Shown: one piece after another, positions 17,436 to 27,000 of the stretch
How positions within the stretch are numbered: position 1 is the stretch's first letter
Layout of the letters: each line of letters begins with the position of its first letter
Source of the DNA: Paenibacillus borealis
Lineage (GTDB): Bacteria > Bacillota > Bacilli > Paenibacillales > Paenibacillaceae
DNA length: 64,000 bases
Assembly: GCF_000758665.1 (NCBI RefSeq)
Contig: NZ_CP009285.1
Location: forward strand, 6,200,001-6,264,000
Direction: 5' to 3'
Notes under the pieces: generated by a model
What the model was told of the DNA's origin: nothing
Databases searched by the model: none
Seen by the model: the letters and a program-made list of their open reading frames with translations, nothing else
Position numbers and translations under genes: made by a program

Positions 17436-17482
17436 CCTTCGTGTTATTATTTTTTAGCCGGAATGCTTTATTGAATTCCTGA

Positions 17483-17842
17483 TTATGCGTGCGAAGCAGA
17501 ATTCCCTACGAGGGCACCAAGTTTGGCGCCGCCCAGCAGATGATAATGCAGATGAGGCACCGCTTGTCCGCTGTCCGGTCCACAGTTATTAATCAGCCGG
17601 TATCCGGTATCAGCGATTCCCAGTTCTACCGCAATTTGCTGTGCAACAGCATGGATCTCGCCGATCAGCGGCAGGTCTTCGGGCGTGACATCGTTCATCG
17701 AAGCGATGAACTTCTTCGGGATAATCAGCACATGCACAGGGGCTGCAGGCTCAATATCGTAGAATGCCAGAATCCGCTCATTTTCGAACACCTTGGTGGA
17801 CGGGATCGAACCTTCGATAATTTTGCTGAACACAGTTTCCAT
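17483..17842 (-). CDS. hit: HIT family (HINT-type) nucleotide-binding protein
   Basis: A 119-residue histidine-triad protein of the HINT branch, which hydrolyses adenosine phosphoramidates and related nucleotides in the cytoplasm. The triad is H97-L-H99-Y-H101 in VPHLHYHLLGG, and the N-terminal FSKIIEGSIPSTKVFE is typical. I start at the ATG at 17842, nine bases after GGGGAGG; an ATG at 17851 is too close to that site. It is a separate gene upstream of rpsU on the same strand. The tail NSASHA is short and unremarkable. Confidence 0.94.
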   Translation of the reverse strand: METVFSKIIEGSIPSTKVFENERILAFYDIEPAAPVHVLIIPKKFIASMNDVTPEDLPLIGEIHAVAQQIAVELGIADTGYRLINNCGPDSGQAVPHLHYHLLGGAKLGALVGNSASHA

Positions 17843-18192
17843 ACAACGCATCCTCCCCAGAAATTTGTGATGCAGAAGCTTGCATCCGGCACTTCCCGCG
17901 GTAAATTCTGTAGCACTGGCAGTCCTTATACTGTAAAAACAGGCGTATTCACGGCCATTTCCACTAAATAAATCCGCCGCTCACAGGGTTGCACCCTGTA
18001 ATCGTGAGCTCAGCTTTTGCCCGGCGGGGCGCATTTGCCTGAATTTGTTGGTTATTCCGGCCTGATCCGCTTCGCGACAAATTAAAGTTTATGGCTCTAA
18101 TCATACAGGAAATTGAAAGATAACGAAAGGCGGAGTCCGGGCATTCCGGTTAACCCCGGAGGAAGTATATGAAATAGGATCAAGAAGACAAG

Positions 18193-18404
18193 GCTGTATT
18201 ATAACAGGGCAGAATACTTCAGGTGCGGTGGAACGAGGGAAGAAACTGAGAAATTCTTATTTAAAAAAAGACAAAAAAAAAGAAACACCCTTCACAGCTC
18301 ATATGAGCTGCTTCGGCGGCGGACGTATGAGAAGGAACAAATTCCCTGTCATACGTCCGCCGAGGTGTTTCAAATGATGTCGGCTTAGCTGTATTATAAC
18401 AGGG
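18193..18404. repeat. 17-bp direct repeats flanking a structured terminator
   Basis: GCTGTATTATAACAGGG occurs at 18193-18209 and again, identical, at 18388-18404, 195 bases apart. Each copy is itself nearly palindromic (CTGT...ACAG) and holds TATAAT on the minus strand. The pair brackets the branched hairpin at 18263-18371. The rest of the 607-base gap between hit and sbcC shows no gene. Confidence 0.7.
18263..18371 (-). terminator. Branched (three-way) hairpin terminator after sbcC
   Basis: On the minus strand outer arms GAAACACC (18371-18364) and GGTGTTTC (18289-18282) close a loop that contains two further hairpins. One has 14-bp arms CGGCGGACGTATGA/TCATACGTCCGCCG, and the other is CAGCTCATATGAGCTG. 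A long T-run (18281-18263, interrupted) follows, so it should end the sbcDC transcript. The three-way shape is far more elaborate than an ordinary terminator. Confidence 0.75.
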
Positions 18405-18449
18405 GGTTGAAGGTGTATCTGTGATCGTTGTCACACTCAACCCCGCATT

Positions 18450-21400
18450 TCACATTTTTTCCAAAAGAATGGTTGAACCCCCGCCGCCCTGCTCTGCAGG
18501 AACTACAATCAGCTTGCGCGGCAGACGGGCACGAAGCTCCGGAACATGGCTGATGATGCCCACGGACAGCTGGTCATTGTGCAATCTTTCCAGTGAGGTT
18601 ATCACGGTATCGAGCAGATCCGGGTCCAGCGTACCGAAACCCTCATCCAGGAAAAAGAATTGCAGCGGATACTGTCCACGGAGCTGAATCTGGGCTGACA
18701 AGGCTAACGCCAGTGCAAGGGAGGTCAGGAAGGTTTCCCCGCCGGATAGCGTCGAGACTGGCCGTTTAACACCGCCGTTCCCGTCATCACGGATGACGAA
18801 ACCTCCGCCGGAATCCACTTCCAGCGCGTAGCGCTGCTTGCTAAGGAAACGCAGACGCTGTGAGGCGGACTGACACACCTGCATCAGCTGTTCTTCCGCC
18901 ATATATTCCACAAAGGCATTGCCGCGCAGCACCGTCTGCAGCTTGGACAAGCGGTCCTGCATAGCAGCATGTTCCGCCCGCTGGCCCTCAAGCTCCATCC
19001 AGCGGATGTGCCGCTGCTGAAGATCCTCCAGATCACGCTCCGCACGTGCGCGGGCCTGCAGTGAACTCTCATCCTCTTCCCTGCACTTCTGCAGTGACGC
19101 CTGGCTCTCCTGCCACTCCTCACCACTAAGCACAGCACCCTCCAGCTTCTCCTCTAGACTCCGTAGCTGCAGGGCACACTCCGCTTCCTCCTCGCGGTGA
19201 GCCCGCACCCGTTCAGCCGCCTGTGCCCGCTCGGAGGTCTCCAGTGACGCGGCTTCAACCTCAGCGGCTGAAGCAAACACCGAAGACTGCAGCGTCTCCT
19301 TCCACTGGGAGTCGGCTGCCGTATAATGCTCATGCGCAGACTCTGCCGCCTGACGGGCAACCGCAGCTTCCCGCGTCTGCTGCTGGGCCTTGTCCGCCGC
19401 CTGGCGGTGTCCCTGCCGGGTGCGTTCAAGCGCAGCCTGCAGCTCCAGCAGCCTGCGCTCGCATTCGGCCAGCAGCGCAGCCGCCGGACGCCCGCCTGTC
19501 CATTCCCGGAGACGCTGCTCTTTGTCACGCGCAAGGGCTTCTTTGCCTTCAAGCTGCGCATCCCACTGTGCCAGCTCCTTGTCGAGCCCGGCTATCTGCT
19601 CCTGCAGTGCCTGTACAGCAAGGCTCTTCTCGTCCAGAAACTTGACGCTGATCTCCAGCCGTCCACGGATCTCCTCAGCCCGCTCATCCTTGGCAAGCAT
19701 CTCCTGATAGGCCTTCTCTGCCTCCTCAGGCGCAAGCTTCGGAAATAGCCGGTTCCATTCTTCCCTAAGCTTCTTCGCCGAGGCGGCGAGTTCCTCCGCT
19801 TTGGCAGCCAGACCCTGCACCCAGGTCTGCTCAGCTTCAGCACCGGCCGCTTCCTTGTGGTACAGCTGCTCCAGCTCCTGCATGGAGCGCTGCCAGTCTG
19901 CGGCCGCACGGCGCAATTCTCCGGAACTGGCCTTCAGCGAGACCAGCTGGGCATTCAGACCGGATAATGCTGCTTCATCCGGGATGTCTGCGGCGGCAGG
20001 GACTGCAAGTGATCCAGAGGACACAGGGGCTCCAAGGGACTCAAGGGCCGCCGAGGACTCAAGGGAAGCAAGTGAGTCGTGTGCAGAGGACTCATGGGAT
20101 GCAGGAGAGTCGTGAGTTGCAGAGGACTCGAGAGATGCGAGAGAGTCGCGAGAGGCAGAGCTAACAGCCGGCTGCTGCTCTATCCCGGCAGCCGTAGCAG
20201 CGGTCTGCTCCAGCGCCTCTTCGGACGCTGCCCCGCCCAGCTGGGCAAGCCATGATCCGTCCTGCTCCAGCAGGCTGCGGAACAAATGGCGTGTCTCCAG
20301 CGCCTGCCGGGCCAGAATGCGGACATGGCGGAGCCGTTGGTCCAGCTCTTCATGTTCCCCCTGCTCCTGATTAAGCGCAGGGGAGGGATGGTGCTGGCTG
20401 CCGCACACAGGGCAGGGCACACCCTCCTGGAGTTCACGGGCGAGCGCCAGCGAGAGCCTGTGAACCTCCTGCTCCTTCAGCGCAGCTTCAAGCGCGCTGG
20501 TGTGCTGTTCCAGGCGGCCGGCAGCGGCTCCCGCTGCACCTTCGGCCGCCTGCAGCTCTTCCTGGTGCAGGGCAGCGGCGGCAAGCAGCTCCCCGCGCCC
20601 GGCAGCAAGCGCCTGCCGCCGGGAACCGGCAGCGGCCAGGCGCGCCTGCGCCGCCGTGAGCACCGCTGCGCGCCCGCGGTGCTCACGTTCTGCCGACTCC
20701 CGCTGGAGCTCGGCAGAACGCAGACCCTGCAGTCTCTGCATGGCTTCCTGCAGAGACTGCCGCTCCTGGGAGCGGACCGCGAGCGGCTGCAGGCTCCGCT
20801 GCAGCTCGTGCTGTTTCTTTTGGCCGCGGGCCAAAAGCTCACGCTCCCGGGCCAGGCTCTCCCGCCCGGCGGCTAGGCCCCGGGCGGCTTCGTCCCCCCG
20901 CGCCAGCAGCGCCGCGCGCTCCTGGCGCAGCCCGCCGAGCTCGGCTTCCAGCTCGAGCGCGCGGCGGAACAGGCCCTCCTCCTGCCGGAGGGCCGGCTCT
21001 TCAGCAGTAAGCGCGGCCTGTGCCGCTGCTTCCGCCTCCGCCATTACCGCCGCCTCCCGGCTGGCGGCGGAGGCCAGAGCCTCCAGGCCCTCCGCGCGGG
21101 CCAGCCGGCTCTTCCAGGCCTCTTCCGCGCTGCGCCAGGCCTTCAGCGCGGGCAGCCTTTTCTCGGCATCGTCAGCCTTGCCGAGCTTCTGCTCCAGGAG
21201 GAGAATCTGCTCCTCCTGGGCCTGTAGAGCCTGCCGCTGCTGCCCGCGGCGGGCATGCTCCTCCTGCAGCTCGCGGATGCGGGCGAAGCGCTCAGCACGC
21301 GCCGCCGCTTCCGTGAGCCGCTTGCGGCATTCTGCCGCATGGCGGACAGCCTCCTGCACCCGGACAGCTGCCGCTTCCACATCTGCCTTGCCTGCGCTGC

Positions 21401-22028
21401 CCAGTCCCTGCTGTTCGGCCTCCAAAGCACGCAGTGCCGCCTCATTCTCTTTGACGCGGCGGCTAAGCTTAAGGGCCAGCCCGTCCCCGTACTGCTCCAG
21501 ATGGAACAGGCGCTGGAGCATCTGCCTGCGGTCTACACCGCGCAGGGACAGAAACTCGGCGAATTTGCCCTGCGGCAGCACCACCGCCCGAGTGAAGTCA
21601 TCCATCTTCAGCCCGATATGCTCTTCCACACAGCGGGTAACCTCCGCCAGCTTGTCAGCCATTACAACATCGCCGTCATCCTTGACCTCGATGAACCGGC
21701 TGATGGTATTGCTGACTGATTGCTCACCGGTCCGTTTGAATTTGCGTTCCACCCGGTAACGCCGGGCCCCGGAAGAAGAGGTCAGCTCGAAGGTGAAGGC
21801 AACGCTGAGCTGGTCCTCGGAATGGTTCATGATGCCTTGGGTCCCGTTCACCGCGCGCTCTACTTTACCGTACATCGCCAGCGTGATCGCATCCAGCAGG
21901 CTGGATTTGCCGCTGCCGGTCGGACCAAAGATCCCGAACAGCCCGGTCTCAGTGAGACTGGCAAAATCAATTTCCTGCTGCTCCCTATAACTTTGCAGTC
22001 CGGATAATTTCAGTAGTATCGGCTTCAC
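18450..22028 (-). CDS. sbcC: Exonuclease subunit SbcC (Rad50-like SMC ATPase)
   Basis: Large ATPase subunit of the SbcCD nuclease, which opens and trims hairpins and blocked DNA ends. Of 1192 residues, Walker A GPTGSGKSS is at 35-43 and the Q-loop region VVLPQGKFAEFLSL follows. Two long coiled-coil arms flank the zinc hook CPVC (about 538-541). The ABC signature LSGGETFLTSLALALALS is near 1095 and Walker B FFFLDEGFGTLD near 1125. The second arm contains a Ser/Ala/Asp/Glu-rich repeat insertion (about 620-680, units like DSLASLESSA) that breaks the heptads. The GTG start overlaps the TGA of sbcD (GTGA), so the pair is coupled. A branched terminator follows. Confidence 0.96.
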   Translation of the reverse strand: MKPILLKLSGLQSYREQQEIDFASLTETGLFGIFGPTGSGKSSLLDAITLAMYGKVERAVNGTQGIMNHSEDQLSVAFTFELTSSSGARRYRVERKFKRTGEQSVSNTISRFIEVKDDGDVVMADKLAEVTRCVEEHIGLKMDDFTRAVVLPQGKFAEFLSLRGVDRRQMLQRLFHLEQYGDGLALKLSRRVKENEAALRALEAEQQGLGSAGKADVEAAAVRVQEAVRHAAECRKRLTEAAARAERFARIRELQEEHARRGQQRQALQAQEEQILLLEQKLGKADDAEKRLPALKAWRSAEEAWKSRLARAEGLEALASAASREAAVMAEAEAAAQAALTAEEPALRQEEGLFRRALELEAELGGLRQERAALLARGDEAARGLAAGRESLARERELLARGQKKQHELQRSLQPLAVRSQERQSLQEAMQRLQGLRSAELQRESAEREHRGRAAVLTAAQARLAAAGSRRQALAAGRGELLAAAALHQEELQAAEGAAGAAAGRLEQHTSALEAALKEQEVHRLSLALARELQEGVPCPVCGSQHHPSPALNQEQGEHEELDQRLRHVRILARQALETRHLFRSLLEQDGSWLAQLGGAASEEALEQTAATAAGIEQQPAVSSASRDSLASLESSATHDSPASHESSAHDSLASLESSAALESLGAPVSSGSLAVPAAADIPDEAALSGLNAQLVSLKASSGELRRAAADWQRSMQELEQLYHKEAAGAEAEQTWVQGLAAKAEELAASAKKLREEWNRLFPKLAPEEAEKAYQEMLAKDERAEEIRGRLEISVKFLDEKSLAVQALQEQIAGLDKELAQWDAQLEGKEALARDKEQRLREWTGGRPAAALLAECERRLLELQAALERTRQGHRQAADKAQQQTREAAVARQAAESAHEHYTAADSQWKETLQSSVFASAAEVEAASLETSERAQAAERVRAHREEEAECALQLRSLEEKLEGAVLSGEEWQESQASLQKCREEDESSLQARARAERDLEDLQQRHIRWMELEGQRAEHAAMQDRLSKLQTVLRGNAFVEYMAEEQLMQVCQSASQRLRFLSKQRYALEVDSGGGFVIRDDGNGGVKRPVSTLSGGETFLTSLALALALSAQIQLRGQYPLQFFFLDEGFGTLDPDLLDTVITSLERLHNDQLSVGIISHVPELRARLPRKLIVVPAEQGGGGSTILLEKM

Positions 22029-23212
22029 TTAAGCATCTCCTCCCCTTCCGCAGATTCCTGCCGTTCTTCTTCAGCCAGCTCCAGGAACAGCTCAATCAGG
22101 CTGTCGTCCGGTTCTGCCCCGCCCGTCTGGCGCTGGTAGAACCTGCGGAACAATTCCTGTACAGGCATGCGTGAGCGCGCAGTCTCTTCCAGCTCCTGTT
22201 CCATCTGCGGATAGACCGGACGGATATGTACGATGCCTTCCCGTGACTTGCGCAGACGCTGGATATCGTTCATCGACATCGCCTCCGTCAAACGAAGCTC
22301 CAGATCGATGAATGCCCCCGCATCCCTGCCTTCATCCAGCCAGCTATAGACCTCCTGCAATCCTCCGGTTGACTTCCAGTTGACCAGCGGACGGCCGCAG
22401 CTCAGATAGATTTCTTCGAACACCGGCTCCCCGCCGGGAGCAACGTCAATCATCGCCACCGACTTGGCCTGCCCTGCCTCAGAAAAGCTGTACGCCAGCG
22501 GCGAGCCGCTGTAGCGGATCATCCCCTCGCCCTTGACCCGCTGGGCGCGGTGAAGATGCCCGAGTGCCGTATACTGTGCACCGCAGGAGAGCGCCGAGGG
22601 ATCTACGGTATAAGCACCGCCTACCTGGATCGGCCGCTCAGAGTCGCTCTCCACACCACCCAGCACATAAATATGGCTCATCGCCAGATTAACGGTCTGC
22701 GGCGTGAACTCCCGGCCGAGCAGCTGCATCAGCCTGCCGACGCGCGCGCTGTAAGCCAGCCGCAGCTCAGCCTCTCCGCCGTCCCCGGCGAGCAGCTCGC
22801 CAAGCCGGGCTTCGGAGGGGTAGGGGAGCGCAGCGATTTTGGCAATCTCACCAGTTCTTGCAGCATGCACGGTCACCGGCTCTGAGGTCGGCATTCCTAC
22901 CAGTGTAATCCCCTGTCTGCGGACAAGCGGAGACACGGAAGCTACGCGTTCCGGCTGATCGTGATTGCCGGAAATGACAACCAGCGGCCTGCCGCCCGCC
23001 GTCAGCCTGGCCGCAGCCTCGTAGAACAGCTGCTCCGCCGCAGCCGGAGGATTGACCGAATCGTAGACATCTCCCGCCATCAGAATCAGATCCGCTCCGG
23101 AGGAATCTGCAATCTCCACCAGCTCATCCACGAACTGCTCCTGCTCCTTCTGCCGGCTTCTGCCCTCCAGCGTCCGCCCCAGATGCCAGTCTCCCGTGTG
23201 CAATATGCGCAT
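22025..23212 (-). CDS. sbcD: Exonuclease subunit SbcD (Mre11-like nuclease)
   Basis: Metallophosphoesterase nuclease partner of SbcC. The 395-residue protein has the metal-binding series DWHLGR (D8, H10), GDVYDS, GNHDQPERV and GHLHRAQRV. The C-terminal capping region has the Glu-rich LELAEEERQESAEGEEM end. The start is the ATG at 23212 (MRILHTGDWHLGRT); the open frame to 23245 adds residues without conservation. It is the first gene of sbcDC, and the 849-base gap upstream carries repeats and presumably its promoter. Confidence 0.96.
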   Translation of the reverse strand: MRILHTGDWHLGRTLEGRSRQKEQEQFVDELVEIADSSGADLILMAGDVYDSVNPPAAAEQLFYEAAARLTAGGRPLVVISGNHDQPERVASVSPLVRRQGITLVGMPTSEPVTVHAARTGEIAKIAALPYPSEARLGELLAGDGGEAELRLAYSARVGRLMQLLGREFTPQTVNLAMSHIYVLGGVESDSERPIQVGGAYTVDPSALSCGAQYTALGHLHRAQRVKGEGMIRYSGSPLAYSFSEAGQAKSVAMIDVAPGGEPVFEEIYLSCGRPLVNWKSTGGLQEVYSWLDEGRDAGAFIDLELRLTEAMSMNDIQRLRKSREGIVHIRPVYPQMEQELEETARSRMPVQELFRRFYQRQTGGAEPDDSLIELFLELAEEERQESAEGEEMLK

Positions 23213-23397
23213 TTCCGCCCTCTTTTCCCCGCCTGTCCGCGGCAATCATAGATTTATATATAAAGGCTGAACTTAATATACTTAGATAAGAGCTGGCTTC
23301 ACCTACAACGGATATTTAGGTTTCCAGCTGCTGTTGCCATAGCAATTATCGATTTTATCTGCTGTTTGTGTTGACCATCCGCGTGTTTTGTTGAATC

Positions 23398-23566
23398 CTG
23401 CATGAAATACAACATTTTCCTCATTATATCGATCCTAATCCAGAATTGTTGTATAAAAGGCAGCATTTCTGCTTCTACAAGCGGATTAGCAGGACAATTC
23501 TTGTATTTCGTACAACAATCTTTCGAATAGTCATGAATATAAGAATTCAAGTTGGATAATGTACAA
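23398..23566. repeat. Four-box palindromic element, copy 2 (spacing 51-52-51)
   Basis: Boxes start at 23398 (CTGCATGAAATACAA), 23449 (TTGTATAAAAGGCAG), 23501 (TTGTATTTCGTACAA, perfect arms) and 23552 (TTGGATAATGTACAA), 51, 52 and 51 bases apart. The sequence between boxes (ATCC...AGAATTGTTGTATAAAA, AGCGG.TTAGCAGGA) is clearly homologous to the copy at 62124-62293. A minus-strand open frame over it (23299-23550) is not a credible gene. Confidence 0.85.
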
Positions 23567-23579
23567 CAATTGTGCCTAT

Positions 23580-24061
23580 GCAGCGTGAACGTAAGGATCT
23601 CATTTCTTTTCTGCCACTAACAAATCAGGTATTAAAATTAAAAGATTTCGAGTGACAGATAATCGGTAGCCGGTTACTTGAATGTTTACAGTCTAAAGCG
23701 CTGTTTATATAGATACTCTTTGTCAGTCTATCCGCTCAACCTATATCGTGAATCCAGAGAACACTTCGCCCTACGGCCGCTGTCCGTCTGCAGATTCCTT
23801 GAATTATTCCGCTGTTCACGGTGGAAATCCGCAGATAAAGGCAGACGCTGACGCCGCTATATTCCAAAATGGTTCCCCGCCACGTTCCCTTAGTCTATAT
23901 ACTTTGAGGTTCAACCTATATATGTTAAATCTCTCATTCTCTTAATCTCTAAGTCTATGAGAATCCTTAACCTCTTGTCTAATAGCATCCTAAGTCTCTT
24001 AGACTGTTAGACTGTTAGTCTCTTAGCACTCTTAGCACTCTTAGCCTCGTAATCCTTATTC
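23580..24061. other. Intergenic stretch upstream of sbcD/after addA
   Basis: No gene seen. TCAACCTATAT occurs at 23736-23746 and 23911-23921, bracketing a GC-richer stretch with CGTCTGCAGATTCC and a partly inverted GGAAATCCGCAGAT. From about 23940 to 24060 there is low-complexity sequence made of short tandem units (AGACTGTT repeated, CTTAGCACT repeated, around 24001-24045). This tract lies just beyond the addA stop codon. Confidence 0.6.
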
Positions 24062-27000
24062 TCACAACCTCACAGCATGTCCGCCGTCAAAAAAGTACAG
24101 CCAGACCTCGCTGACCGGCTCGCCCAGAATATCAAGCAGCGCCTTGCTGTACAGCTCCAGCTGGAAGCGGTATTTCTCAGTCAGCGTTTCGAGCCCGCCC
24201 TCTTGCACAGGGACGAAATCCGTTTTGTAATCGAGCAGAATAAGCCGGCCTTCCTCCCGGAACAGACAGTCAATCACCCCTTGAATCAGGACGGTCTCAT
24301 TGAAACTCCCTCTGGCACTGTCAGCCGGGAGTCCCGCTGCCGCTTCATCCAGATATGCAAGTCCCCGGTAAGCCTCGTCTGCAGGAACGCTATAGCTGAA
24401 AGGCTGCTCTCTGGTCTTCCAGGAAGACTTAAAGAGTCTGCGGCCCAGTTCACTAGTACAGAAATCCTCTACTTCCCCTAGTTCAACCGCGTCTGCCTGT
24501 TCCTTGCTAAGTATGGCTAGCCGTTCAAGCCGAGCAAGTGTAGCCTCGAGAACAGACCGGTCCACCGGCTCATCCAGCGGAATATGCTGCATAACGGTAT
24601 GATAGGCGGTTCCGCGCTCAGCAGGGGTAAGCCCCCGCTTTTCCATAAATTTCGGGCGCTGCAGATGCAGGCTGTCACCATATCCCGCACCGCCGCTTCT
24701 TGTCTTCTGCCCCCCGGGAACATAGGTTTCTTCCAGCAGATCAAGGGAAGGCTGGTCCTGCATGGACAGCAATGCCTTCAGCTCGGTCACCGATGTTTTG
24801 GCGGGAATGCCGGAAGCAGCCGCATACGGATAGGTCCACAGCAGCCTGTCTGCTATTTGCCCTGCAGAAGCAGTTGCCAGCGAAGGCACAGTCTCACCAC
24901 GGCGGAGCGCCTCAAGCGCCATACGGCGTTCTTCGTTCTTGTCACTGTCACCGTCTGCTGCCAGAAAAGATCCGGAGCCCAGCTCCGAAGCGCCGAGCAC
25001 CGATATGCTCCAGTTGGAATCATCGCCGTGAAGCGCCGTGGATACCGTGCCTTCACTACCTGCAAGCTTGCGCAGAATAGCGGCTGCGGGATGGCGGATC
25101 AGCGCCGGTCCCACCCAGTCCAGATAGCTGCGGCCCCGGGCCAGCAGATGGTCTGCCAGGAGCAGCTCCTCCCGGCCCTGCATAGCAGTCCAGCCGGATA
25201 CCGTGCGCGGCAAATCGCGGACCGTGCCTACCAGGATCATTTTGTCGCGCGGACGGGTCAGTCCGACGTAGAGCACGCGCATCTCCTCAGCCAGCAGCTC
25301 CAGCCGTGAACGGCGGTTGATGGCTAGGTAAGGCAGTGTAGGGTAGCTGACCCGCGTCTCCCTCTCCACGAAGCGGGGACCGAAGCCGAGTTCCTTGTGC
25401 ATCAGGAACGGGGAATGCAGATCCTGCCGATTGAACATTTTGGCCATGCCTGCCAGGAATACAACCGGGAACTCCAGGCCCTTGGACTTGTGGATCGTCA
25501 TAATCCGGACGCCTCCAGCCTCCTCGCTGCTGCCTCCGGCAACGCCCAGATCGCCGCCGTTCTCTCTCAGCCGTGAGATGAACACGAGGAAGCGGAACAA
25601 GCCTCTGGCTGAAGTCTCATTCTCGAACTGAACGGCCCGGTCATACAAAGCCTTCAAATTGTTCTGGCGCTGAAAGCCGCCGGGAAGCCCGCCGACCCAT
25701 TCCAGATACCCGCTTTCCCGGTAAATACGCCAGATCAGATCGCTTAAGCTCCCCTGCCGGGCGGTGTTTCTCCAGCTCTCCAGCAGATTCAGGAAAATCC
25801 GCAGTTTCTCCTGCAGCTGTGGATCAATCTCCGTGCGCGCTGCTGAGTTTTCTGCTTTGGCAGCCATGCCTTCCGGCACGATCTCCTCTTCCCGGGCAAA
25901 AAGATCATAAGCCGCTGCAATTTCAGCCGCCGGGTCTCCGCCTGCGGCTCCGTCATGCCCAGCCGGGGTTGCCCCCGCTGCCGCCCGGCCGCCTGATGCC
26001 GCAACCAGCGCGTCATAGAACGTTCCGGTGCTGCATAGGCGCACCTTCGCCAGCTCCTCCTCGCGCAGGTTCACCACCGGTGAACGCAGAACACCGGCCA
26101 GCGGAATATCCTGGCGGGGATTATCTACAATCTGAAGCAGCGATAAGGCGATCTCCACCTCGGTAGCCTGGAAGTAGCCTTTGTTCTGGTCGCCATATGC
26201 CGGAATGCCTTCATTCCGCAGCTCTTCAATCATCAGCGGCGTCCACACACGCGCGGAGCGCAGCAGAATAACGATATCACCGTACACTACCGGACGCATG
26301 ATCCGCAGTGCCTTATCATAGATCAGCAGCGGTTCCCCGCCGGTCATTCCTGTCATCTGCGAGATGCGCCGGGCAATGGCCCGTGCTTCCAGCTGTGCAG
26401 TCTCACTCTCTACTGCCTCATTCTCCTGCTGGGGCAGCTCATCGTCCTCCCCGGGTTCCTCCGGCTGTCCGGATGCAGAAGTCCCCTTATCGATCAGCAG
26501 CAGCTCCGGCGCAAAATAAGTATCCGGCCCTTTCTCCACCGCTCCCGGGAAGTTGGCTCCATAGACCAGCTCTGCGCGCTCGTCGTAGCTTATCTCTGCA
26601 ACATTGCTGTCCATGATCTGCCGGAAAACCATATTTACGGCATTCACAACCTCCAGCCGGCTGCGGAAATTGCGGGCCAGGTCAATGACCGAGCCGCCGC
26701 CATTATCGTTCTGCCCGGGACTGGCTTCAGTCCGGGCATCCGCTTCACCGGCAAGCAGGCCGCTGCCGTTACCTTCAGCAGATGGATCAGCGCTGAACCT
26801 GCGGTATTTGTCCAGGAACAACCCCGGTTCAGCCAGGCGGAAGCGGTAAATACTCTGCTTCATATCCCCGACCATGAAGCGGTTGCCGGGGAACTCACGG
26901 GAGATCAGCCGGACGATCTCCTCCTGTACACTGTTGGTATCCTGATATTCATCCAGCAGCACCTCATCGAACTGGCTGCGGTATTCCATGGCAGCATCCG

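Noticed and set aside
18263..18371. Three-way structure as a hammerhead ribozyme
   Set aside because: The CTGATGA and GAAA core elements are not present at the junction on either strand.
20500..21759. Long plus-strand open frame (419 codons) opposite sbcC
   Set aside because: Ser/Arg/Ala-rich translation typical of the antisense of a GC-rich coiled-coil gene; no ribosome site and sbcC is unambiguous.
23299..23550. 83-codon minus-strand open frame after sbcD start
   Set aside because: Lies across the four-box repeat element, whose second copy at 62124 does not keep the frame.
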